DNA of 64,000 nucleotides, from positions 1 through 64,000 of the forward strand of contig JAQGDQ010000944.1 in NCBI GenBank assembly GCA_030141605.1, read 5' to 3'. Made by a program: the position numbers and the translations under genes. Origin of the DNA: Tubiluchus corallicola. Lineage: Eukaryota > Priapulida > Priapulimorpha > Priapulimorphida > Tubiluchidae. This document shows, in pieces, positions 47,760 to 62,879 of the stretch; the stretch's first letter is position 1, and each line of letters starts with the position of its first letter. The notes under the pieces are model-generated. The model did not search any database. It was not told the origin of the DNA and worked only from the letters and a program-made list of their open reading frames with translations.

Positions 47760-50700
47760 TTATCCGTCAAACAAATTTGCAATATTACTATAATTTAACG
47801 CGTACAGTGATCTATAAGGTGCATTTTCATGGCACTCGCACAAAAACTGCTCTTCTGTCTGAATTTCTCCACAAAGACAGCCTGCGCTCACGAGGTACAT
47901 TTGCCCAACGACCTGTTTCTATAGCTAGATTGTGTGATGAGACCCATATTCTTGTGATGATTATACGTTTGTGCTCAGGTAACTCTGTGCTCCCATACAT
48001 TGGATACACAGGCAAATTGGGATTTATTTCCAAATAAGTCTTGCATTTTGTACGATTAGATACTCGGACATGAGTCTTTCGTCTCTCTACATCTGTCTGT
48101 ACATGATCCGCTGTAGACATAACATTGTCTAAATCTTTGTATCCCTTTGTTCGTGTATCTTTACATAAATCCATACCAGCATAAACGGGTCGTCCGTCAT
48201 AGCGTGACGCTGGCTTACCAACTTCGAAACGAACTTTTTTTGTACGTTTTTTACACTCGCTTCAAGTGAGGGCATGCCAAGTTCTAGCAAGCACATATCG
48301 TTTGTTGTAGATGTACGAACCCCCAGTAGAGCTTTAACAGTAGTGCGGTACGGAACCTCGCCAATACGGGCACTGCCACATATCCAGGCTTCGCACCCAT
48401 AAAGTATAGACGAGAGCAATACAGATTCTAGCACCTTCCGTTTTATCCAAAATGGATAGTCAATGTTCTTGGATACAAAAGAGAAATTTCATCACGTGTG
48501 GCTGCTTGGATTTAAAATGTTCCCTAACAGCAGCATCGGGCGATCCATCTTGAGTAAAGACAACCCTCAAATAAGTGTAATCATTGCAATTCAGCACACA
48601 CACATTGTTAACTACAAGTTCCACTCAAGTCCGCTAGGGAACCGTTCACCATCATAAATTTTGTCGTCTCTACATTGATGACCATTCCTGATTCTTCACA
48701 AAATCCCAAAAGAAGAGAAAGTTTCTTTATGGCCTCATTTCTGGACGTGGCAAGCAGGACAGTATCATCCATAAGCAGTAAACAATGAACCCAACCAAGA
48801 AAGTCATCTATTCCACACTCGTGTTTAATTCGCCTCACAAACGGATTTAGGTACAAGGTAAAAAGAAACCACGATGTCGGGCTTCCGTGACGAAGACCAA
48901 TAGTTGCTATAATTGTAGCCGTTCCTAAAATCATCTGCGTATGTGAATATAAGGTACAAATAGCCGCTACCATGGTATATCCACATCCTAAAGCTGCCAA
49001 GGTAGTGATAATAGCACCACGAGGTACTCTGTCATACGCTTTGCTAAAGTCGACGTAGATTATGAAAAGCTTTTTCTTTTGGCACAGTGCGTAATCCATA
49101 AGTAACCGAAGGGTGAGTATGTGTTCCAAACACCCCCCCCCGCGGTCAGGGCAAAACCACTTTTGAAGGCGTTGACAAAGCATGGCATCGTACAATTTGG
49201 CGAAGGTGTCCATTATTGATATACCTCGATAATTGTCGCAGGACTGGCGACGTCCTTTCTTGAATATCACTATTAGCCGTGAAAAAGCCCAACTGGTGGG
49301 CACAATGGCACACCGAAACATTAACGTAAATATTGCCACTAAAAAGGCTAGCCACGCTTGGGGTAATATCTTGAGCACACCGGGTGGAACCCCCGACGGC
49401 CCAGGGCACCGGGTAGAACCCCCGACGGCCCAGGGCACCGGGTGGAACCTCCGACGGCCCAGGGCACCGGGTGGAACCCCCGACGGCCCACCACTGCGGT
49501 CCGACGTCATAGCGGTAATAACTTCACACATTTCAGACAATGTAAAATCATCGTCAGTAACAGGCATGTATGGCAAATTCATTGGCGGAACTAAAACTGA
49601 ATTTTGCTCGTAAGGGTTAAGCAGGCGTTCGAAATGATCCTTAAACTCTGAGACATTTGGGCGCGTCGCCGACAACCCCTCTTCATCTAAAGTACCCCTC
49701 CATCCGATGGCCTTCCAGATAGTTTTTGGATCGTTTTCAGTAGCCAACCTATGCCATCTATCGACAGCTAGTGGTTGAGTAGCATCTCCGCTTGTGTTAG
49801 CATTAAATAACTTTGCCTGGGAAATAAAAGCCCCAAAGGACTGATCGATTTCTCCAAATGTAGTATTTATATCCAGCGAGTCTGTTATAGGTGGTGGTCG
49901 GCAATTGTTAAACAACTGCTCGAGTTGGCCATGGTTTACGTCAGACCACCTTATCTGTTGGTGTAGCAACTTGTTCCCAGACGAAAATGTATATTCTCCA
50001 AGCAAACTTGCTCTTAATCTGAGATCTTCTGCATTGAAGACTTTATTATCTACCTTTTTTAGATCTAAATGAGCAATAACAGGTGCATGGTTTGAGGGCA
50101 AATCAGTATCCGTTACCACTGAAAAATTGTTTATAGCACCTATTAAATTATTTGTTACGTAAATATGGTCTAATTCAGATACCCAACGTTCCTTTCTACG
50201 AAATGTCATGTGGTTTGAAAATTGAAAACCGGTACCTGTCAGGCCATTTAGAACTGTAGTTTGATCACATAAGACTCCTTCCAACAACTTAGCATTTTCA
50301 TTGGGAGTGCGAGTATTATCCTCCAAGTTTACATAATAAAATGACTCTCCATTTCCTCTCAAAAAAACTGTTTCGCAATGAGGCATACCTCTAGCATTAT
50401 CATCTCCTAATATTATGTAATGCCCAGGGTTTAGCATTTACTACTGAGATTGTCTCTAGAGAAAAATAAGGCGATTCATGTGGTGGTAAATAATAAGAAA
50501 TAAATGTAATAGGTATATTACGAAAGCTAAAAATTATCATATCAGTATTAGCACAGTCTACACGTGTCAAATCTGAATTTAGCCGCTTACGAACGAGTAA
50601 TGCACAGCCGCCACGATGACGATTTTTACCTGAACTAGTATAAGTTTTATATCCAGGCAAATTAAAATTATGTTGAGTTTTAATTTCATTCAAACATACG

Positions 50701-50786
50701 ATGTCACACGTTAACAATAATTCTTTATCAGACTGGTTTTCTAATTTATTACATACAGCATTTATATTGCAAGTTAAAATTTTCAT
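47760..50786 (-). pseudogene. Non-LTR retrotransposon ORF2 (endonuclease + reverse transcriptase), frameshifted
   Basis: Start MKILTCNINAVCNKLENQSD is an AP-endonuclease N-terminus. The endonuclease continues with GDDNARG, ELDHIYVTNN and SNHAPVIAHL. Reverse transcriptase motifs follow: LIVIFKKGRRQSCDNYRGIS, VDFSKAYDRVPR, LRHGSPTSWFLFTLYLNP and the catalytic block LLMDDTVLLA (MDD in place of the usual ADD). Then comes the thumb (LESVLLSSILYGCEAW) and a Cys/His-rich end near 47830. The frame changes near 50437, between 48608 and 48434, near 48150 and near 47830, so it is dead. A 29-bp repeat (49375-49500) sits between endonuclease and RT. It appears to be of the CR1/L2/Jockey-type group; the clade is not certain. 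It lies in the large LOXHD1-like intron. Confidence 0.88.
49375..49500 (-). repeat. 29-bp GC-rich repeat inside LINE ORF2
   Basis: Four copies (three extra) of CCGACGGCCCAGGGCACCGG plus TGGAACCCC. Three extra 29-bp units add 87 bp, so the reading frame is kept although each unit is read in a different frame. Confidence 0.88.
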
Positions 50787-50850
50787 GGAAGAACAGCCCT
50801 GCTCGCTATTTAAAAATGTGCAAGGAAACGGTCTATAACTACCCCGTCCT

Positions 50851-51304
50851 TTAACCCTTTCATACCCGTTGTATCCCGTGGGATGCGAAAATATTTTCTG
50901 CCTTTAAAATTAACAAAATTTTAAAACTGACTCATTTGATCTGCTAATAGTTATTTTTATTTAAGCCAATAACAATAGATTAAAAATGGTGATAAAATGG
51001 CAAACTAGAAAATCTACATAGCATAAAAAACTGCGCAAGGTACGGTACGTTAGAGACGACTTTGTACAGATCAGCATAGCATGCATACTAAATGTCTTAA
51101 ATACTTTAAAAAATTATCAGCAGTTACAAAATGAAGCACATTTTATGCTTCCATTGAATCCCAATGTATCCCGTGGGAGACAGGCTATATTTAGCACGCG
51201 GGCACAGGTAGAAAATGTGTAAACAAGATGGACATACTGAACAAAAGTACCAAGCCCAAAAAATTTATCTTATTAAAAAAATAATTTGGGACTGAAAGGG
51301 TTAA
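50851..51304 (+). mobile_element. TTAA-flanked MITE, copy D, between LINE ORF1 and ORF2
   Basis: Full-length, with TTAACCCTTTCATACCC at the left and GGACTGAAAGGGTTAA at the right, and intact TTAA on both sides. It lies between the LINE's two reading frames, so it inserted after the LINE did. Confidence 0.9.
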
Positions 51305-51460
51305 CAACACTAGTGCAACCTGCATTTTCTGGTTTTTGCTTCTCACTTGTTTCGGCGTCAAAAAGGCGTCTCCATTCTTTTCTCAGGGCGGGGTGTTGGT
51401 CCTTCTATATTTTTATAGACGCCAGAAATGCATCGCCAGCTAACTCGCTTTTCTTTTTTA

Positions 51461-52865
51461 GCACCTCTTTTCTGTTGGCTTCACTGCTTAACGTAACTAG
51501 CACCTCTTTTCTGTTGGCTTCACTACTTAACGTAACTAGCACCTCTTTTCTGTTGGCTTCACTGCTTAACGTAACTCGCACCTCTTTTCTGTTGGCTTCA
51601 CTGCTTAACGTAACTCGCACCTCTTTTCTGTTGGCTTCACTGCTTAACGTAACTCGCACCTCTTTTCTGTTGGCTTCACTGCTTAACGTAACTAGCACCT
51701 CTTTTCTGTTGGCTTCACGGCTTAACGTAACTAGCACCTCTTTTCTGTTGGCTTCACGGCTTAACGTAACTAGCACCTCTTTTCTGTTGGCTTCACTACT
51801 TAACGTAACTAGCACCTCTTTTCTGTTGGCTTCACTGCTTAACGTAACTAGCACCTCTTTTCTGTTGGCTTCACTGCTTAACGTAACTAGCACCTCTTTT
51901 CTGTTGGCTTCACTGCTTAACGTAACTAGCACCTCTTTTCTGTTGGCTTCACTGCTTAACGTAACTAGCACCTCTTTTCTGTTGGCTTCACTGTTTAACG
52001 TAACTAGCACCTCTTTTCTGTTGGCTTCACTGTTTAACGTAACTAGCACCTCTTTTCTGTTGGCTTCACTGCTTAACGTAACTAGCACCTCTTTTCTGTT
52101 GGTTTCACTGCTTAACGTAACTAGCACCTCTTTTCTGTTGGCTTCACTGTTTAACGTAACTCGCACCTCTTTTCTGTTGGCTTCACTGTTTAACGTAACT
52201 AGCACCTCTTTTCTGTTGGCTTCACTGTTTAACGTAACTAGCACCTCTTTTCTGTTGGCTTCACTGCTTAACGTAACTAGCACCTCTTTTCTGTTGGCTT
52301 CACTGCTTAACGTAACTAGCACCTCTTTTCTGTTGGCTTCACTGTTTAACGTAACTAGCACCTCTTTTCTGTTGGCTTCACTGCTTAACGTAACTAGCAC
52401 CTCTTTTCTGTTGGCTTCACTGCTTAACGTAACTAGCACCTCTTTTCTGTTGGCTTCACTGCTTAACGTAACTAGCACCTCTTTTCTGTTGGCTTCACTG
52501 TTTAACGTAACTAGCACCTCTATTCTGTTGGCTTCACTGCTTAACGTAACTAGCACCTCTTTCTGTTGGCTTCACTGCTTAACGTAACTAGCACCTCTTT
52601 TCTGTTGGCTTCACTGCTTAACGTAACTAGCACCTCTTTTCTGTTGGCTTCACTGTTTAACGTAACTCGCACCTCTTTTCTGTTGGCTTCACTGCTTAAC
52701 GTAACTAGCACCTCTTTTCTGTTGGCTTCACTGCTTAACGTAACTAGCACCTCTTTTCTGTTGGCTTCACTGTTTAACGTAACTAGCACCTCTATTCTGT
52801 TGGCTTCACTGTTTAACGTAACTAGCACCTCTTTTCTGTTGGCTTCACTGCTTAACGTAACGAGG
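51461..52865 (-). repeat. 39-bp minisatellite expanded from LINE ORF1 codons
   Basis: About 36 units. On minus each unit encodes 13 residues (VTLSSEANRKEVL) in the ORF1 frame. On plus the same array is also open (a 433-codon frame), which is an artefact. Variation is limited to a few positions (CTGCTT, CTGTTT, CTACTT, CGGCTT), so the expansion is young or homogenised. Confidence 0.95.
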
Positions 52866-53011
52866 AGTTCCGTTGTCTTTTGCCTTTCCTAATCGGCCAT
52901 TTGCAAATTCAAAATTTATCTCAGGGCAGATTTTTCGAAAAACGAAGACAAGTTTATCCCTATCAGTAGATGCGCCTTGAACGTCAAGGCCATTTTCTGG
53001 TAGACCTAAAG

Positions 53012-53493
53012 CAGGGGTGTGCAAATTATCTGACTAGCCGGGCCACATTAAACTTTCCCGCAATTCCTGTGGGCCACAGGCAGTTTGATCAAGAAGCCAA
53101 GTACAGAAAGGCCTAATAACGATTTTTTTGCATCCGACCTGCGTACATCATTACTACTACACTCAAGAAACTATTTTAGAAGTTATTAAAATTTATATTA
53201 CAAACCACATGTTTCTACTTTCGGGACAGATAGTGATAATTTCATTACAAAGCATATTAGTAATGTGTATCACACAGTCTGTGTAGTACAGTGTTATTAA
53301 GCTACAACTGTCTTGTAAGGGTTAATGGCATCCGATCTAGTAGAAAAAACTACCCGCACTATCTTTGGTATCGTGGCACAGACTTCAGCTGGATACACTC
53401 AATTAATCGCCCGAGCCGCACTTTCATTAGGTTGACAAATCTCTTCGCGGGCCACACAAATTCTCTCGGCGGGCCGCAATTTGCACACCCCTG
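53012..53493. mobile_element. hAT-like MITE inside LINE ORF1
   Basis: Ends CAGGGGTGTGCAAATT and AATTTGCACACCCCTG, perfectly inverted. The imperfect 8-bp flanks ACCTAAAG and CTCTAAAA fit an aged hAT target duplication. Removing it restores the ORF1 reading NIVILGLPENG. No ORF of its own. Confidence 0.88.
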
Positions 53494-53689
53494 CTCTAAA
53501 ATCACTATATTTTTGGCTCTGTCACGACTGTCAAGGCGCTCTAATTACATTTGCTGGCTTGAAACAGCATCTAGCAAAACACTAACAGTTTTTTTCCAAA
53601 GACGATGTGAGTTCTTTCTCGGCTACCAATTGTTGTCGTAATTGCGTCACGGATTCCTGTAAACTATCTAGCCTCTCTATGCGTTGCAT

Positions 53690-54262
53690 AGTATTTTATC
53701 ATTACGCTTAATTTGACACGATTGCATATCTTTGTTTCATTATATTTTGTTTGAGTTTATTATACATATTTTGTTTCTTTCACTGATTTATTATTCATGT
53801 TTTTTTTTGTTTGACTTTTTTCTAGTTTTTTGTTTTAATCGTTTAGTTAAATGCTCTACATATTTTGTTAATCATCATTTCATATTTTTCATTTTATTTC
53901 TTTGTTGCATAGTTTATTTAGTTATTTCGCTTTCATGTTTAATGTATCCCCCCATAAATTCATGTTAACAGCAGCACCACAATTTTTTTACAATTTTCAC
54001 TAACCTGAGAAGGGTAGCTGACTCGATGACCAATTGGTCTTTCGCTACCCTTTCTCCTGCACCTCCCCCTTAACTCTTTCCTTTATGCTTAATTTATCCT
54101 TTTTAATCAATAACTAAAAAAATAATAGTCAATTTGTATACTGGTGTAAATGAGGAGATAAATAAAAATGTCTATGTCTATGTCTATGTCTATGTCTATG
54201 TCTATGTCTATGTCTATGTCTATGTCTATGTCTATGTCTATGTCTATGTCTATGTCTATGTC
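53690..54262 (+). mobile_element. CR1-like LINE 3' end with (TGTCTA)n tail, inside ORF1
   Basis: T-rich 3' region, a hairpin AAGGGTAGCTGACTCGATGA with its near complement TCTTTCGCTACCCTT, AAATAAAAATG, then a (TGTCTA)n tail (54164-54262). It splits the LINE ORF1 between its N-terminal part and its coiled coil. Confidence 0.65.
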
Positions 54263-54552
54263 TCTGACATACGCTTTTCCAACCTGTCAATATGTTGTGC
54301 CACACTACTTTCGGATCCGGCTTTATGAGAATTAATTACGTAAGCTGCTAGCTCCTCCTTTGTGTAACGACCTCCAGCGAGTTCTGCCAGGTCTAGCGAT
54401 TTTAACTGTTCTACTGACATCATGCATAGGAAAATCAACTTAATAAATGCTTACAAAGGAGTTATTATTGTAATGACGTCACTAAATCGGAAACCTGAAG
54501 ACGTTTTTGTTGTTCTTTTTGAGAACTAGCACGATAATACGATACCTTGTAC

Positions 54553-55360
<808 letters not shown>

Positions 55361-56239
55361 CTATCTACGTGTAATGTACTATAACACAAAAAGATGCGAT
55401 CCAATAATCTTAAAGTACAACCAAACTTAAAGTACTAGGTGCAATGCACAATCACTAAGCACTTTAGTATGCAACAACTTCAAAATCATAGAAGATTTCA
55501 CAAAAATATTTAATCACCACGAGACCTGACCACCAGTTGGTTTTGTACGCATAAACGCATAATCTACCAGTCGTAGTCATTCATAATAAAGCTCTGTTTC
55601 TACTGTACTATACACGCAATAAGTTTTGAAAAATGGTTAAAATGTATAGATAGATCTAGAACTAGAGAAAGGATAGCGGAAAGACTATAAAGTCACCTAG
55701 TCTGCTATCCTTTACCGAATATAGATAAAAAGATTTTTTAGACACTGCTGGGCATTAATGTTATCAGTTTAATTTAGGAAACATTAGTAATTTTTAAAAT
55801 TATGACATTTGCTATATAATCTAGAGAAAAGAATATACATGTAGTTTAATTAGCGGGGCAACAAAATAAGGTCAATCTTGATTAAACTAAAAATTGCATT
55901 TAGATTTTATGTGAAATACAGGTCAAAATTGTTATGAAATGATAAAAACACTTTGGGTTAATAATGCTATTAATCCTTGTGGTAAAGTACTTCATTATTT
56001 GTACTGTGGATACACAATTTTAGAATACAAATGTTGTCTAGAAAAAGTGTTTTGATTGGATATTTCAAGTCCCGATTTGAGGGGCGCGTAGCATTTCTGT
56101 TGTTCAAAATTATGCAGCAACATTTGAACGACCCACTGTTAGTCCTTATCCATTATTTACGGGTAGGAACTGTGCAATTATTTCACTGAAGCTACACTCC
56201 ACTTGCAAAGTACAGTTGCTTTTACAGTTCCCACCACCA
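55361..56239. other. No gene seen; CR1-like hairpin relic
   Basis: 55655-55740 (AAAGGATAGCGGAAAGACTA with its inverse CTAGTCTGCTATCCTTT) resembles the 3' hairpin of the CR1-like elements. The rest is unique. Confidence 0.45.
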
Positions 56240-56600
56240 CAAACTTACTAAATTAAGATTTTTAAGGCATACCGAGTGGAAACGACAAATTTACATAGAC
56301 ACATGCAAACCAGAAGCGGTTAAAGATATATTGAAAATAAGACTGAATATGATTAAAGTTAAAGGGAACTACAAGAATAAGTTTAAGGATCAGTTATTAT
56401 GTCCAGTGTGCGGGGAAGATGATGATACTACTGAACATATGCTTAGATGTTACAGATATGGAGAATGGAAAAAATTTGAACTCAGATATATTAATGAACA
56501 GTGAAAAGGAAGGATTGCTAGAAATTAGAAATCTAGTGAATGAATGTATGGAATACAGGATAAAGACAAATAAAGACATTAAACTTGGAAAAGACAACTA
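56240..56600 (+). pseudogene. LINE ORF2 C-terminal fragment (zinc-knuckle end)
   Basis: Plus-strand frame reading LRFLRHTEWKRQIYIDTCKP, then RLNMIKVKGNYKNKFKDQLL and CPVCGEDDDTTEHMLRC, followed by stops. The C-x2-C ... EH-x3-C pattern is the common C-terminal domain of non-LTR retrotransposon ORF2 proteins. This is a 5'-truncated copy of a different family from the ORF2 at 47760-50786. Confidence 0.75.
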
Positions 56601-56964
56601 AAAGATCAGTGTTATAGAAGAATAGACTTTGCACCCTATAAAGGTGCCTGCCTCTGATAGGTGGAGAGAGTCGAGTATCGCAATCGCATCGTATAACCCA
56701 CCCCTCGCGGGATAGTGACTGGAGTTCTAGCATGCTGTATCTACTGACAGAAAAACTGCTACCTGTCAAAACAGGAATGAATCACCAAACGCAGTGATTC
56801 AGAATAGCGGTTACTTTGACGGGAGTGTAAAGAGAATCTCGGAAACTACAGCTCGCACTTTGCACGAAGTTTTAGGCGTAGCTCTAGAGAAACTCGTGGC
56901 TAAGTAGATTATAGTTACTGTGTCTTAATTTTCAACATTCGTTTGACCATTCAAGCTTGCAAGT
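56601..56964 (+). promoter_or_regulatory. Presumed alpha-tubulin promoter and 5' UTR
   Basis: Moderately GC-rich unique sequence before the ATG. I see no clear TATA box, so the exact start site is unknown. Confidence 0.35.
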
Positions 56965-59832
<2,868 letters not shown>

Positions 59833-60087
59833 GTGTTTAAATGATGATGATGATGTGGGCTAATCTCCAATGGATTTATCATCATCATTATCATTTAATC
59901 GCTTAATATTCATCACTACTGCACTGTCTAATCATTGGTAGCCAAAAATTGTTGACCAAAAATTGTTGAATCATTTTGTGTTGAATCACTTTGTGTTAAA
60001 ATTGTTGAATCATTTTGTGTTCATTGATTTAAAGATTGCACTGTATTAACCCACATAATTATAATTCTGTTTGGCGAGTTTAAAATC

Positions 60088-60093
60088 AATAAA
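60088..60093 (+). terminator. Alpha-tubulin polyadenylation signal
   Basis: AATAAA 256 bp after the stop, followed by an A-run and GTTGTTTAGAAGTTGT-type GT-rich sequence. Confidence 0.7.
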
Positions 60094-60239
60094 AAGTAAC
60101 CACAGTTTTGCAAAAAAAAAGTTGTTTAGAAGTTGTCACAACATTAAGAATGCTGCCTATGATTAATTTTGGTAACAGTCACTCGTGCACCGTAGAAGAA
60201 GAATAAAAATTATTTCATCAGTACCTACTAAGACTTTAA

Positions 60240-60500
60240 AAAGCATCAGTGGTGACTTGTGTACAGGTACTGTGGAACAGCGGCAGGTACTGTGGAACAG
60301 CGGCACCCCCTATCAGTGGTGAGTTGTGTACAGGTACTGTGGAACAGCGGCACCCCCTATCAGTGGTGAGTTGTGTACAAGTACTGTGGAACAGCGGCAC
60401 CCCCTATCAGTGGTGAGTTGTGTACAGGTACTGTGGAACAGCGGCACCCCCTATCAGTGGTGAGTTGTGTACAGGTACTGTGGAACAGCAGCACCCCCTA
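60240..60500. repeat. 47-bp tandem repeat, ~5 copies
   Basis: Units of CAGTGGTGAGTTGTGTACAG plus GTACTGTGGAACAGCGGCAC and CCCCTAT. Contains GGTGAGT and ACAGGTAC on plus. Confidence 0.92.
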
Positions 60501-61073
60501 TCTTCACTCAAAATTATAGATAATATTTAATAAAATAATTTTTTTCTTATTAGCCTCAGTGTATGTGAGGCTTCACAGCCCAGCACAGTGTACTCCAGTA
60601 ATACGGTGTGCATTCGGCCATTGTCTGAGATAAGATGCTACACTGCTAGCGTCTGCTGCTAGGTAGAGAAAGTATTGTCACTCACAAAGTGTGTTGCCAG
60701 TTTTCACGTGCTTACCATAAATAAATCAAGCTGAACTGGAGCAATTTAGGATATTAGTAAGCAAAAAATAGTTTTTCGTTTAGGATTTTATCACGTTTAT
60801 GTGTAAACTTTCGTATGTTTGTTTGTTTAAGATTATCACAACGTTAAAATTGCATATGTTTGTTTCATTTTACACAGTATTAAAACAATAACTAAAAAGT
60901 CTTTGAAGCAGCACCCTCACTAATTTTAGCTACAAGGCAAATGCAACTGCATCTGAGATAAAGATGCTACACTGCCAGCGTCTGCTGCTAGGTAGAGAAA
61001 GTATTGTCACTCACAAAGTGTACTGTCAGTTTTCACGTGCTGAACTGCAGCAATTTAGGCTATTTAGGCAAAT
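60501..61073. other. Contains a ~100-bp direct duplication
   Basis: GCGTCTGCTGCTAGGTAGAG and the sequence around it occur at 60620-60712 and again at 60950-61050, right beside the 45-bp array. Otherwise nothing recognised. Confidence 0.7.
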
Positions 61074-61848
61074 ACAACTTACGCGGTTTAAATACTGACG
61101 TCACAGTTTGTGCATCATTGAACTTACGCGGTTTAAATACTGACGTCACAGTTTGTGCATCATTGAACTTACGCGGTTTAAATACTGACGTCACAGTTTG
61201 TGCATCATTGAACTTACGTGGTTTAAATACTGACGTCACAGTTTGTGCATCATTGAACTTACGTGGTTTAAATACTGACGTCACAGTTTGTGCATCATTG
61301 AACTTACGTGGTTTAAATACTGACGTCACAGTTTGTGCATCATTGAACTTACGTGGTTTAAATACTGACGTCACAGTTTGTGCATCATTGAACTTACGTG
61401 GTTTAAATACTGACGTCACAGTTTGTGCATCATTGAACTTACGTGGTTTAAATACTGACGTCACAGTTTGTGCATCATTGAACTTACGTGGTTTAAATAC
61501 TGACGTCACAGTTTGTGCATCATTGAACTTACGTGGTTTAAATACTGACGTCACAGTTTGTGCATCATTGAACTTACGTGGTTTAAATACTGACGTCACA
61601 GTTTGTGCATCATTGAACTTACGTGGTTTAAATACTGACGTCACAGTTTGTGCATCATTGAACTTACGTGGTTTAAATACTGACGTCACAGTTTGTGCAT
61701 CATTAAACTTACGTGGTTTAAATACTGACGTCACAGTTTGTGCATCATTGAACTTACGTGGTTTAAATACTGACGTCACAGTTTGTGCATCATTGAACTT
61801 ACGTGGTTTATAAAACTGACGTCACAGTTTGTGCATCATTGAACTTAC
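61074..61848 (-). repeat. 45-bp minisatellite carrying a copied exon end, donor and CRE
   Basis: With the copy inside the exon, about eighteen units. On minus each unit reads GATGCACAAACTGTGACGTC, AGTATTTAAACCAC and then the donor GTAAGTTC. The exon's own end (61849 onward) is the first unit. The next unit out has an insertion (TTTTATAAACC) that puts a stop in the exon frame. Each unit also holds the perfect CRE palindrome TGACGTCA. Left units have CGCGG in place of CGTGG. Confidence 0.95.
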
Positions 61849-62038
61849 GTGGTTTAAATACTGACGTCACAGTTTGTGCATCATCTGCTGAGAAGACTTT
61901 AGTCGTTCGTCCATCGTCTTTGTCTTTGGCCAACCAGCAATGACACAAAAATGCATAATGTTTGCCCAAAGTTGGAAGATCTAATTCAACTTTTTCAACA
62001 AACCAACCGCTTTCAGTAGAGACGCCATCGTGTCCGAC
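61849..62038 (-). CDS. LOXHD1: LOXHD1-like exon, second half of PLAT domain 1
   Basis: Encodes VGHDGVSTESGWFVEKVELD, then LPTLGKHYAFLCHCWLAKDK and DDGRTTKVFSAD, and finally the repeat-derived DAQTVTSVFKP. GHDGxxxxSGWFVEKV and FLCHCWLAKDKDDG are LOXHD1 PLAT signatures. Acceptor TTGTAG; the donor CCAC|GTAAGT (61847-61848) gives phase 1, matching the next exon at 39862. The last ~45 bp of the exon are the first unit of the array. Confidence 0.87.
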
Positions 62039-62879
62039 CTACAAACAAAATCATACTACATGTAAGATTGTGTATACATATAAGATCCGAGGCTACAGCT
62101 GCGACGGCAGCACCATTAGCGGCGATCTATACATCAAACGAAAGGTCTCGATCTAGTGTCATGCCATTGGGGGTTTATTTTTCGAATAGGTATGAACAGG
62201 GGGCGAAAAACCTCCAAAAATGGCCATTTTTCGGCCGTTTTTTGCAAAAGTTATACGGCTGAGATCTGGAGAACGGGAATGGGCCAGGGGCGGTGCTGGC
62301 CATGGATAGATTGCCCGTTCAGCGGTGGGTGTCATAGGCATATTTAGAATTTGTGTATTATTATTGTGCAATTACAATTTTTCAAATCTAAACGGAATAT
62401 CTGATTTCAAAAAAAAATCATTGTAGACTTAGAGGGGGACAAGAAAAGGGGTACCTGAAGCAGGTTTCAGAAAAATTGCCTCAGAAAATGATATTACTTT
62501 ATACCAATTTTACGCGCGTGTCGTGTACTCGCATTGAAAGGAATTTTTGTTTTAAATCTCCCGCAATACTGTTTCCGACTCAGCATTACATGACGTCACT
62601 ATGCATAACGTACGTCAAGGGAAGAAAAGGCAATGCTAAACTGTGTAAAAAAAAATTTCCGTACAAATCTATATTACTTATCTAGATTAGCTGCTCGAAA
62701 GACTTACGTAACTAGAAATAGTAACTTAATGTTTGTGCCAATTGGTAAAATGTCACTGACTCGCTCTCCAGGGTGCGCCACTCACTAACCAAAAACGTAT
62801 TTTTAATCTTATTGACAAAATACAGTAATTTAATAATTTACTTAGTTAGTAACATGTTTAATTAGTTAGTAACATTTTA
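62039..62879. other. Intronic, nothing recognised
   Basis: Unique intron sequence with no PLAT-like exon. Confidence 0.5.

Larger units (their letters stand above)
51305..54438 (-). pseudogene. Non-LTR retrotransposon ORF1, broken by insertions and a minisatellite
   Basis: Read on the minus strand. 54438-54260 begins MSVEQLKSLDLAELAGGRYT. The coiled-coil part (MQRIERLDSLQESVTQLRQQ) resumes at about 53690. At about 53500 LERLDSRDRAKNIVIL is cut by a hAT element, and after it GLPENGLDVQGASTDRDKLV and FEFANGRLGKAKDNGTPR continue the RRM-like domain. The next segment, VTLSSEANRKEVL, is expanded about 36-fold. ORF1 then goes on with KKKSELAGDAFLASIKI to about 51310. A one-base frame difference exists at the upstream edge of the array. 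It is the RNA-binding partner protein of the ORF2 at 47760-50786, and not functional. Confidence 0.8.

Noticed and set aside
51286-52587. 433-codon plus-strand ORF with NVTSTSFLLASLL repeats
   Set aside because: The 39-bp period without stops keeps both strands open. The minus strand is the LINE ORF1 frame, so the plus frame is an artefact.
53732-53968. 78-codon Phe/Leu-rich ORF
   Set aside because: T-rich 3' region of an inserted retroposon.
61004-61813. 269-codon plus ORF (LNLRGLNTDVTVCAS repeats)
   Set aside because: A shadow of the 45-bp array. The biologically meaningful strand is minus, where the array continues a LOXHD1-like exon.
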